Assembly: GCF_003315795.1 (NCBI RefSeq)
Contig: NZ_QMEY01000001.1
Coordinates: 868,001-932,000 of the forward strand
From: Spongiactinospora rosea
Lineage (GTDB): Bacteria > Actinomycetota > Actinomycetes > Streptosporangiales > Streptosporangiaceae
DNA length: 64,000 nt
Direction: 5' to 3'
Shown here: one piece after another, positions 52,428 to 59,950 of the stretch
Numbering within the stretch: the first letter of the stretch is position 1
Layout: the number at the start of each line of letters is the position of its first letter
Made by a program: the position numbers and the translations under genes
The notes under the pieces: generated by a model
Seen by the model: the letters and a program-made list of their open reading frames with translations, nothing else
Told to the model about the DNA's origin: nothing
Database searches by the model: none

Positions 52428-53606
52428 TCAGCGCAGGGCGTCCACCGGTTCCATGCGGGCCGCGCGCAGCGCCGGGTACAGCCCGGCGAGCAGGCCGACC
52501 AGGGCTCCGGCGACCGGGGCGGCGAGGACCGGTGTGATGTCGAGCACCGGCGTCCACTGCCGTACGGCCGCCACCGCGACCACCGCGACGACGCCCACGC
52601 TCGCCCCGATCACGCCCCCGGTCAGCCCGATGAGCGTGGACTCCACCAGGAACTGCGCCGCGATGTGCCGCCGGGCGGCCCCCAGCGCCCGGCGCAGGCC
52701 GATCTCGGAGATCCGTTCCAGCACCGTGACCAGCGTGACGTTGGCGATGCCGACCGCGCCCACCACCAGCGACACCAGGCCCAGGACCAGGAACAGCCCG
52801 TTGACGTCGCCCTGGACGGCGTCCCTGGCCCGGGTGGGGCTGGGCGGGGTGATCACGTGCAGTTCAGCGCCCCTGGCCGGGTTGAGGGCGCGGGGGAGCT
52901 GGCCCGCGATGAGGCCGGCCGCGCCCAGGTGGGTGTTGACCAGTACGCGGGTGACGTCCTTGAGCCCGAAGTGGGCCCCGATGCCGGGCGGCACGATCAC
53001 CGCCGTGGACAGCGCCTGGTCGCGGCCGAGTCCGGACAGGATGCCGATGACGCTGTAGGCGCGTTCGCCGATGAACACGGCGGGGCCGTCGGCCAGGCGG
53101 GACACGCCGAGCATGCGGGCGGCGTCCGCGCCGAGCACCACGACGCGGTCGCCCCGGCGTACGTGGCCCTCGTCGTAGAAGCGGCCCGCCGAGACGTGCC
53201 CGCGCACGGCGGCCGGGAGGTCCACCGTCGCGGCGACCACGGCGAGGTTGCGCCCGGTGACCCTGGTCGGGTCCACCAGCCGGTTGGCGGTGACGGTCAG
53301 GTCGGTGTCGCCCTCGTTCTGCGCGACGGCGGCGGCCGAGGCGACCCCGCGCAGCCGGGTCAGCTCGGCGGGGGCGTCCCAGCCGACCAGCGGGCCGTCC
53401 TCGCTCCGCGGCACCTCCACGGTGATGGCCGTCGCGGTCAGTTCGTCGAACCGGCCGACGATCCGGTTGCCCGCCGTGGCGGCCACGCCCAGCGTGATCA
53501 CCAGGGTGGCGATGCCGAGCACGGTGCCGAGCGTGGTGAGGGCCGTGCGCAGCGGCCGGGCGAGCACCCCGGCCACCGCCTCGGCCCACAGGTCGCGCGG
53601 GTCCAC
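52428..53606 (-). CDS. MacB/FtsX-type ABC transporter permease
   Basis: 392 residues: N-terminal helix (about 22-42), large extracytoplasmic MacB_PCD domain (about 45-260), then three transmembrane helices of the FtsX domain with the conserved ISEIGLRRALGAARRHIAAQF. It converts ATP-driven motion into extrusion of peptides, lipoproteins or toxins in mechanotransmission transporters. It directly follows the ATPase gene without a gap. Confidence 0.88.
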   Translation of the reverse strand: MDPRDLWAEAVAGVLARPLRTALTTLGTVLGIATLVITLGVAATAGNRIVGRFDELTATAITVEVPRSEDGPLVGWDAPAELTRLRGVASAAAVAQNEGDTDLTVTANRLVDPTRVTGRNLAVVAATVDLPAAVRGHVSAGRFYDEGHVRRGDRVVVLGADAARMLGVSRLADGPAVFIGERAYSVIGILSGLGRDQALSTAVIVPPGIGAHFGLKDVTRVLVNTHLGAAGLIAGQLPRALNPARGAELHVITPPSPTRARDAVQGDVNGLFLVLGLVSLVVGAVGIANVTLVTVLERISEIGLRRALGAARRHIAAQFLVESTLIGLTGGVIGASVGVVAVVAVAAVRQWTPVLDITPVLAAPVAGALVGLLAGLYPALRAARMEPVDALR

Positions 53607-54305
53607 TCATCCCTCCCTCAGCACGCCGTCGATGATCCGCACCCTGCGCCCGGCGCGGGAGCTGACCTCGTCCTCGTGGGTGATGACCACGATGGTGAGC
53701 CCCTGTTCGCGCAGCTCGTCGAACAGGTCCAGGAGCAGCGTGGTGTTGTGGCCGTCCAGGTTGCCGGTGGGCTCGTCGCACAGCAGCAGCGACGGCCGGC
53801 CGAGCAGCGCGCGGGCGACGGCGACGCGCTGCCGTTCGCCGCCGGACAGCCGGTTCGGTGGAAAGTCCGCGCGGTGGCCCATGCCGACGCGTTCCAGGGC
53901 CGTGCGGGCGCGGGCCCGCCGCTCCTTGCGCGTGCCGGTGGGCGGACGCCGGTAGACCTCGGCCAGCATGACGTTCTCCAGGACCGGCCGGTGCTGGAGC
54001 AGGTGGAAGGACTGGAAGACGAACCCGATCCGCCCGCCGCGCAGCCGGGTGCGCTCCGCGTCGGGCAGCGTGGTCGTGTCGATGCCGTCCAGCAGGTACC
54101 GTCCCGACGTGGGCCGGTCCAGCAGTCCCAGCGTGTTGAGCAGGGTGGACTTGCCCGACCCCGAAGGGCCGATCACCGCCACGTGGTCGCCTTGGTCCAC
54201 TCGCAGCGACGCGCCGCGCAACGCGTGCACCGGCGGCTCGGCGGGGAAGACCCGGTCCACGTCCACGAGCCGGATCACGGGCTCGGCGGCCCCGGGGTCA
54301 GCCAT
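53607..54305 (-). CDS. MacB/LolD-type ABC transporter ATPase
   Basis: 232 residues: Walker A GPSGSGKSTLLN, Q-loop in IGFVFQSFHLL, signature LSGGERQRVAVARAL, Walker B LLLCDEPTGNLD, H-loop VVITHE. All catalytic residues are present. It overlaps the adaptor gene by 8 bases and is immediately followed by the permease, a coupled operon. Confidence 0.92.
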   Translation of the reverse strand: MADPGAAEPVIRLVDVDRVFPAEPPVHALRGASLRVDQGDHVAVIGPSGSGKSTLLNTLGLLDRPTSGRYLLDGIDTTTLPDAERTRLRGGRIGFVFQSFHLLQHRPVLENVMLAEVYRRPPTGTRKERRARARTALERVGMGHRADFPPNRLSGGERQRVAVARALLGRPSLLLCDEPTGNLDGHNTTLLLDLFDELREQGLTIVVITHEDEVSSRAGRRVRIIDGVLREG

Positions 54306-55761
54306 CGCCGATCACGACCCGGTCGCCCTCCTTGATCGCCCCGCTGACCTGGACCTGGCCGTCGGCGGTGAGCCCGGTGCGCACCTCCACCGCGCGGGTC
54401 CGGTCGGTCGCGTACTCCACCTGGACGCGCGGCCTGCCGTCGGCCGCGGTGATCACCGCGGCCACCGGCACGGTCAGCACCGCGCCCTCGGTCTCGCCCA
54501 CCGTGATCCGGACCGTCACCGCGGCCCCGGCCTGCTCGCGCAGTTTCGCGGTGGCGGCCGGTGTGATCCGCACGGGGACGCTGCCCGGGTCGGCCTGTTC
54601 GTCGCTCTTCTCGGTGGGGACGCGGGCGTCCGCGCCCATCGCGGTGAGCCGCGCCGGATGGGCCGTGCCCGCGCTGGTCTCGATGACGGCGGGCAGGCCC
54701 TCGCGGAGCAGTCCGGCCTCCTGGTCGTCCACCGAACCGTTGATCACCATGGCCGTGCCGGTCACCGTGCCGATCGTGGTCTCGACCGGCTCGCCCGCGC
54801 GCAGCGCGGTCTTGGTCAGCCTGGCGGGCAGCCTGGGGAGGAACACGATCTCGCCGGGCGGGACGCTGATCCCGTACGCGGCCTGGTACTCCAGCAGGTC
54901 CGCCCTGGCCCTGTCCAGCCTGTCCCGGCCGTTGGTGATCTTGAGCCGGAGCGGCCCGGTACGCCGGGCTTCGCGCAACGCCTCCCCGGCCGCCAGCACC
55001 GCCTCCTCCGCGGTCCGGGCCGCCTTGCCGTCCCCGGACTTCCTGGCCGCGCGCAGGTCGGCGCGGGCGTTGGCCAGCCGTTTGCGCAGCGAACCGACGT
55101 CCTGGGCCTTGCGCAGCGCGGCCCGGTCGGCGGCCAGCGTCTCCTCGGCGGTCTGCACCGCGGCGCGCAGGTCGCCGAGCGCCTGCCGGGCGGCGAGGCC
55201 GGGCTCCTGGGCGCGGTAGCCCCGCGCGCGGTACCACCGCTGGACCGCCGCCGCCGTACCGGCGTCGAACACGCCCGATGCGGGCGCGCCGAACCCGAGG
55301 CGGCGCAGCGCCCGCTGCAACTGCCGCACGTCGGCCCCCCGGGTGCCGGGCGCGATCGTGCGGTGCATCGGCACCTTCCCGGCCAGGGCGAACACCGGGC
55401 GGCCGTTCACCTCCATGAGCGGCCTGCCCGCGACGATCCGGCCCGGTCGCGGGGCCCGCGTGACGCGCTGGGGGGCCGTGCCCTCGTCCGCCGTGCCGCC
55501 CATGGAGCCGACCGCTCCGGCAAGGGTGATCGTCAGCGGCGAACCGTACTCCAGCGTGCCGTTGAGCGCCACCGCGCTGGTGAGCTTCTGTTTGCGTACC
55601 GGGGCGGTGACCAGGGATGGCCGGGGCGGTTCGCGCAGCGCGGCCTCGTCGGCGGGGGAGCGCAGCGAGCCGCCCACGAACCACCCGGCGCCCGCGATCA
55701 GGACCAGCCCGCCGACGACCATGGCGAGCACCCGGCGCGGCGACCTCACCGTCATGGTCAC
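54298..55761 (-). CDS. Efflux adaptor (HlyD/MacA-like) with peptidoglycan-binding domain
   Basis: 487 residues: N-terminal membrane anchor (about 10-32), a beta-barrel/lipoyl-like part, a peptidoglycan-binding domain around 140-175 (GADVRQLQRALRRLGF), a long Ala/Arg/Glu coiled coil (about 185-270) and C-terminal barrel domains ending EGDRVVIGDG. The adaptor links the permease to the cell wall in Gram-positive MacAB-like systems. 4-base overlap with the upstream lipoprotein gene. Confidence 0.85.
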   Translation of the reverse strand: MTMTVRSPRRVLAMVVGGLVLIAGAGWFVGGSLRSPADEAALREPPRPSLVTAPVRKQKLTSAVALNGTLEYGSPLTITLAGAVGSMGGTADEGTAPQRVTRAPRPGRIVAGRPLMEVNGRPVFALAGKVPMHRTIAPGTRGADVRQLQRALRRLGFGAPASGVFDAGTAAAVQRWYRARGYRAQEPGLAARQALGDLRAAVQTAEETLAADRAALRKAQDVGSLRKRLANARADLRAARKSGDGKAARTAEEAVLAAGEALREARRTGPLRLKITNGRDRLDRARADLLEYQAAYGISVPPGEIVFLPRLPARLTKTALRAGEPVETTIGTVTGTAMVINGSVDDQEAGLLREGLPAVIETSAGTAHPARLTAMGADARVPTEKSDEQADPGSVPVRITPAATAKLREQAGAAVTVRITVGETEGAVLTVPVAAVITAADGRPRVQVEYATDRTRAVEVRTGLTADGQVQVSGAIKEGDRVVIGDG

Positions 55762-56654
55762 AGCCCGAAGTCTTGGTGGACGCGCTGCTCGATCTCCCGC
55801 TCGGCGGGCAGGAAGGCGGCGTAGAAGTCCTTGCCGCAGGCGAGGTCGTCGAGCGCGTCCTTGACCTCTCTGTCCAGGTAGGGGCGGGCCTGCTCGGCCG
55901 TGAGGTTCGGTTCGTAGCGCTCGCCCTTCTTGGTGCCGAGCCCCTTGGCGACGTCGTCGGGGATCTTCTCGCCCATCGGGCGCTTCACCGCCTCGAACCG
56001 CTCCCTGCCCCGGGAGGCGACGGCGGTCGGCTTGGTGGAGGGCACCGAGTATCCCTTGGCCTTCAGGCAGGAGGCGGTGGCGGCGGCCAGTTCGACCAGC
56101 TCGGCGTCACCGTCGAGTTCCTGCTCGGCCGTCCGTCGGACGGTCTCTCCGGCCTGCTCGAAGCGATCGAACCGCCCCTTGATCCGTTTCCCGGTGACTT
56201 GCTTGACCGCGTCGGCGTAGCACCGGTCCTCGGCGGTGCGGTAGGCGGCATACTGGCTCTTGGACAGTGACGCGATGATCTTGTTGTTCGGGTTGACGGC
56301 CTTCGGCTTGGCGGTCTCGTCCGGCTCGACCATGGGGTTGCCGAGTTCCTGGGGGTACACGTAGATCGCGAACACGCCGTACCCCTGCTTCTGCCGGTGT
56401 GCGAGCATCGCGGGGTAGTCGCCGGTCAGCGCCTTGCCCGCCGTCTCGCTGGTCGGCTGTGGCGGCGGGGCCACGAAGGGCACGCACTGGAAGCCGCGCC
56501 CCTTCATGCAGTCGGCGATGATGTTCTCGATCTTCCGCTTGGTCTCCGGGCCGGTGGCCGCGGGGGAGGCGGCGGTCGGCGTCGCGGCGGAGCCGCACGC
56601 GGACAGCAGCGCCAGCGGTACGGCGGCGCAGGCCGCGCGAATGAATTTGGGCAT
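55758..56654 (-). CDS. Lipoprotein of the MacAB-like operon
   Basis: 298 residues: signal peptide with lipobox LLSAC (Cys at about 20), then a soluble helical domain with paired Cys (DCMKGRGFQC, CYADAVKQV, SCLKAKG, LACGKDFYAAF). No family recognised; similar lipoproteins precede such exporters in actinomycetes, as far as I recall. GAGGTGA precedes the ATG. It probably binds the exported compound outside the membrane. Confidence 0.7.
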   Translation of the reverse strand: MPKFIRAACAAVPLALLSACGSAATPTAASPAATGPETKRKIENIIADCMKGRGFQCVPFVAPPPQPTSETAGKALTGDYPAMLAHRQKQGYGVFAIYVYPQELGNPMVEPDETAKPKAVNPNNKIIASLSKSQYAAYRTAEDRCYADAVKQVTGKRIKGRFDRFEQAGETVRRTAEQELDGDAELVELAAATASCLKAKGYSVPSTKPTAVASRGRERFEAVKRPMGEKIPDDVAKGLGTKKGERYEPNLTAEQARPYLDREVKDALDDLACGKDFYAAFLPAEREIEQRVHQDFGL

Positions 56655-56685
56655 GGTTCACCTCAATGTCGGGCGAAAGGCTCGG

Positions 56686-57603
56686 TCAGAGCAGGGCGTG
56701 CCGGCTCGCCCTGTGGGCGGCCGTCGCGGCGGCCGAGGTCAGGAAGACCAGCAGGGCCAGGTGCGCGTAGTCGCCCCGGGTGGCGGTGCCGATGTTCTCC
56801 GCCAGTTCGACGACCTCTACGGGCAGGCAGAGCAGGGCGGCGAGCGCCCAGCGGGGGTCCGCGGCGACGTGCCCGGCCCATACGGCGAGCAGCAGCAGGC
56901 CGATTTCCAGGGCGGTCCTGCCGGGCGTCGCGGTGGGGTCGGTGAGGGCGCGCATGTCGGTGTTGACGCCGATGAGCAGCGGTACGGCCAGGGTCCACCG
57001 CCAGGAGCGGGCACGGGGGGCGGCCCGTCGTACGGCGAGCACCGCCGCGCCCAGGAAGACCAGCGCGTGCGCGGTCGCCGGGGCCGCCGGGCCGCCCGTG
57101 GACAGCAGCGCGGGCACCCCCCACTCCCGGGGCAGCGGGTCGGCGAACACCGGCAGCAGTGTGTCGTCCAGCCACGGCAGGCCGAGGCCGATCGCGGCCA
57201 CCTTGACGCTGGTCAGGGCGGCGGCGGGGAGCGCGAGCCAGAACCGGCGGCGGGCCACGGCCACCGCCGTGAACACCGCGAGGCCGGTCCACAGCGGGAT
57301 CGTCCCGGCGTAGGGCAGCAGCATGGCGACGTTCGCGACCGCCAGCGCGGTGATCGCCAGATGCACGGCGTCGGCCCACGCCGGACCCTGGGCGGCCTGG
57401 ACGGCCCGCGTCCGCAGGCCCCCGGCGAGCAGCGCCACCGTCTCGGTGAGCGGCGGCGTCGAACGATGCGGCTCGGCCGTCGCCAGCAGCGTGGCGATCA
57501 GCTCCTCACCGTGCCCGGCGCGGTAACCGCGGGGGTAGGCGAGCAGCATCCGCCGGTACCTGCGTTCCAGGGGCCCTGGCGGGGTCGGCGAGGTCACGGT
57601 CAT
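56686..57603 (-). CDS. PadR-coupled multi-pass membrane protein (second copy)
   Basis: 305 residues: cytoplasmic N-terminus LERRYRRMLLAYPRGYRAGH then EELIATLLATAEP, followed by seven to eight transmembrane helices, the same build as the protein at 37508. The ATG (57603) overlaps the PadR stop by 4 bases, again as in the first cassette. Only 31 bases separate it from the lipoprotein gene, so the regulator pair probably heads the exporter operon. Confidence 0.78.
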   Translation of the reverse strand: MTVTSPTPPGPLERRYRRMLLAYPRGYRAGHGEELIATLLATAEPHRSTPPLTETVALLAGGLRTRAVQAAQGPAWADAVHLAITALAVANVAMLLPYAGTIPLWTGLAVFTAVAVARRRFWLALPAAALTSVKVAAIGLGLPWLDDTLLPVFADPLPREWGVPALLSTGGPAAPATAHALVFLGAAVLAVRRAAPRARSWRWTLAVPLLIGVNTDMRALTDPTATPGRTALEIGLLLLAVWAGHVAADPRWALAALLCLPVEVVELAENIGTATRGDYAHLALLVFLTSAAATAAHRASRHALL

Positions 57604-57995
57604 GTCGGCGCCGGTCGCCACCCGAGCGCCAGACCGAGCGCCGATCGGGAGGTCATCGGTGCGAACGCCGACCCGGGCAGCGCCCGCCCGGCCACCACCG
57701 AGGCGGCCTGCCGCATCCGCTCGGCCTCGGTCAGCACCAGCCTGGTGCCGTCGTCGGTGAGCCGGAAGTAACGCCGCGGCCGCCCGTCCACCACCTCTTC
57801 CCGCTCGACCGCGATGAGCCCGTTCCCGGCCAGCCGATCGAGCGCGCCGTACAACGTCCCCACGGGCAACTTGACCCGCCCCTCGGACAGCCCGAGCACA
57901 TGCTTGATGATCCCGTGCCCGTGCAACGGCCCGTCCAGCAGCGCGGCCAGAATGAAGTACGTCGACTCACTGACCGGCCCAGATCCCTTAGCCAT
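57600..57995 (-). CDS. PadR-family transcriptional regulator (second copy)
   Basis: 131 residues: LLDGPLHGHGIIKHV, VGTLYGALDRLAGNGLI, RRYFRLTDDG. It is clearly paralogous to the regulator at 38404. ATG 57995 is chosen because TATGGT stands 7 nt upstream on the minus strand (leaderless); ATG 58007 is inside that box. A dyad at 58002-58030 covers the -10. It lies divergent from a heterodimeric ABC exporter, which it may also regulate. Confidence 0.9.
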   Translation of the reverse strand: MAKGSGPVSESTYFILAALLDGPLHGHGIIKHVLGLSEGRVKLPVGTLYGALDRLAGNGLIAVEREEVVDGRPRRYFRLTDDGTRLVLTEAERMRQAASVVAGRALPGSAFAPMTSRSALGLALGWRPAPT

Positions 57996-58001
57996 GCCGT
58001 C

Positions 58002-58030
58002 GACCATACTTCGCCCCACGAAGCATCGTC
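58002..58030. promoter_or_regulatory. PadR operator over the -10 box (second cassette)
   Basis: Arms GACCATACTTCG and CGAAGCATCGTC around CCCCA, 10 of 12 pairs matched, overlapping the -10 (58003-58008) of the PadR gene. Same placement as at 38733 but different sequence. Confidence 0.65.
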
Positions 58031-58103
58031 AATTCGGTTGCCCCGCCCGCGGGCGGTCTGTTGTACTGCCGGACGGGAAAGCGTCGAGAAATCGGGAGGC
58101 GTC

Positions 58104-58205
58104 ATGCGAGCAACCGTCGTGTCCAACTCAGCGGTCATCGCCACCTATCCCGAAGGACATGACGCTTGTCGCCGACCGACGTATCGAGACCTCAGACTCA
58201 TGTAA
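58104..58205 (+). CDS. Possible leader peptide of the ABC exporter
   Basis: 33-codon frame with a good GGGAGG site 5 nt before the ATG, ending inside the beginning of the ABC transporter gene. The sequence begins MRATVVSNSAVIATYPEG and resembles nothing known. It might be a regulatory leader or an accidental frame. Confidence 0.3.
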   Translation: MRATVVSNSAVIATYPEGHDACRRPTYRDLRLM

Positions 58206-59950
58206 CGGACACTGACGCCCGCGTCCGGCGGGCGGTGCTCAGGGAGCTGCGCCCTGGGCCGCGGCCGGCGTTGGCGCTGGCCGGGGCGGTCGTCGCCGCC
58301 ACCGTGCTGCCGCTGGCGGCTCCGCAGCTCACCCGGATCTTCGTGGACGACGCCATCGCCGGGGCGAGCCTGGCCCATCTGACGCTGGTCGCGGCGGGAT
58401 ATCTCGCGTTCGCGGTCGCGGGGCAGGGCGCGCGGGTGCTCACCGCGTGGCTGGCGAGCATCCTGGCCTGGGACGGCACCGACCGGTTGCGCGAACGGCT
58501 CGCCGCGCACGCGCTCGGCCTGGACATGGCCTTCCACGCCGGGCACCCGCCGGGGGAGATGATCGAGCGGGTGGACGGCGACGTGGTCGCCGTCGCCGAC
58601 TTCGTGGTGGCGTTCCTGCTGGACGTGGTGGCGAGCGTGCTGCTGCTGGCCGGGGTGGTCGTCGTCGTGCTGGCGGTGGACCCGCGGGTCGGCGGGGCGC
58701 TGCTGGCGTACTGCGCGCTGGCCGGGTTCTTGATGGCCCGCGCGCAAAGGCTCGCCGTGCCCTCGGCGGCCAGGTCCCGCGCGGCGGGCGCGGTCATGTA
58801 CGGCCACATGGAGGAACGGCTGGCGGGCGTGGAGGACATCCGCGCCAACGGGGCGGGCGAGCACCTGGTGGGCCGCTTCCACCAGGTGAGCGCCGCCTGG
58901 TTCCGGGCCGACAGGCGCGGCGCGCAGGTGGGCACGGTGGTCATCGCGGGCACGTCCGTGGCGTTCGCGGCGGGCACGGCGCTGGTGCTCGGCCTGGCCG
59001 TGTGGATCGGCCGCTCGGGCGCGCTGAGCGTCGGCACGGCGGTGCTGCTCTTCCAGTACGCCCAGATGGTCCGCACCCCGTTCGAGCGGCTGATCGACCA
59101 GTTGCAGCACTACCAGGCGGCGCTCGCCGGGATGGCCAGGATCGGGGCCCTGCTCGCCGAACGCCGTACCCTGCCCGACCCCGCACGCCCGGTGCCGCTG
59201 CCCGCCGCCGGGCCGCTCGCGCTGCGCTTCGACGGCGTCGGATTCGCCTACGCCGACGACGACACGGAGGTCCTGACCGGCATCGATCTCACGCTCGCGC
59301 CCGGCGAGACCCTGGGCCTGGCCGGGCGCACCGGCAGCGGCAAGACCACGATCGGCAGGCTGACACTGCGCCTGTACGACCCCACCCGGGGCGCGGTACT
59401 GGCCGGTGGAGTGGACCTGCGCGACGCCGACCCGCTCTCGGTGCGGCGGCGGATCGGCGTCGTCACCCAGGACGTGCAGATCTTCGCGGCCAGCGTCAGG
59501 GACAACCTCACGCTGTTCCGGCCGATCGCGGACGACGCGCGGCTGCGCGAGGTGCTGACCGAGGTCGGCCTGGCCGACTGGCTGGCCGGGCTGCCGGACG
59601 GGCTGGACAGCCGGCTCACCCGGGCGGCGGCCGGGCTGTCGGCGGGGGAGGCGCAACTGCTGGCCTTCGCCAGGGCGTTCCTGATCGACCCCGGGCTGGT
59701 GGTGCTGGACGAGGCGGCCGGGCGGCTCGACCCGGCCACCGAGCGGCGCGTCGAACGGGCCGTGGACCGGCTGCTGGACGGGCGTACCGGGGTGATCATC
59801 GCGCACCGGCTGTCGTCGCTGGCCAAGGTGGACAAGATCGCGGTGATCGAGGACGGCCGGATCGTGGAGTACGGCCGCCGCGCCGACCTCGCCGCCGACG
59901 CCGGCAGCCGGTTCGCCGGGCTGCTCGCCGCCGCGGGGGTGACCCGATGA
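58166..59950 (+). CDS. ABC exporter half-transporter A (consensus ATP site residues)
   Basis: 594 residues: six-helix type I exporter domain (about 25-320) and NBD with Walker A AGRTGSGKTT, signature LSAGEAQLLAFARAF, Walker B LVVLDEAAG with catalytic Glu, H-loop IIAHRLSS. TTG 58166 has AAGGA about 10 nt upstream; the start is uncertain. It overlaps the second half-transporter by 4 bases (ATGA), and they form a heterodimer of the multidrug/lipid kind. Confidence 0.88.
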   Translation: MSPTDVSRPQTHVTDTDARVRRAVLRELRPGPRPALALAGAVVAATVLPLAAPQLTRIFVDDAIAGASLAHLTLVAAGYLAFAVAGQGARVLTAWLASILAWDGTDRLRERLAAHALGLDMAFHAGHPPGEMIERVDGDVVAVADFVVAFLLDVVASVLLLAGVVVVVLAVDPRVGGALLAYCALAGFLMARAQRLAVPSAARSRAAGAVMYGHMEERLAGVEDIRANGAGEHLVGRFHQVSAAWFRADRRGAQVGTVVIAGTSVAFAAGTALVLGLAVWIGRSGALSVGTAVLLFQYAQMVRTPFERLIDQLQHYQAALAGMARIGALLAERRTLPDPARPVPLPAAGPLALRFDGVGFAYADDDTEVLTGIDLTLAPGETLGLAGRTGSGKTTIGRLTLRLYDPTRGAVLAGGVDLRDADPLSVRRRIGVVTQDVQIFAASVRDNLTLFRPIADDARLREVLTEVGLADWLAGLPDGLDSRLTRAAAGLSAGEAQLLAFARAFLIDPGLVVLDEAAGRLDPATERRVERAVDRLLDGRTGVIIAHRLSSLAKVDKIAVIEDGRIVEYGRRADLAADAGSRFAGLLAAAGVTR

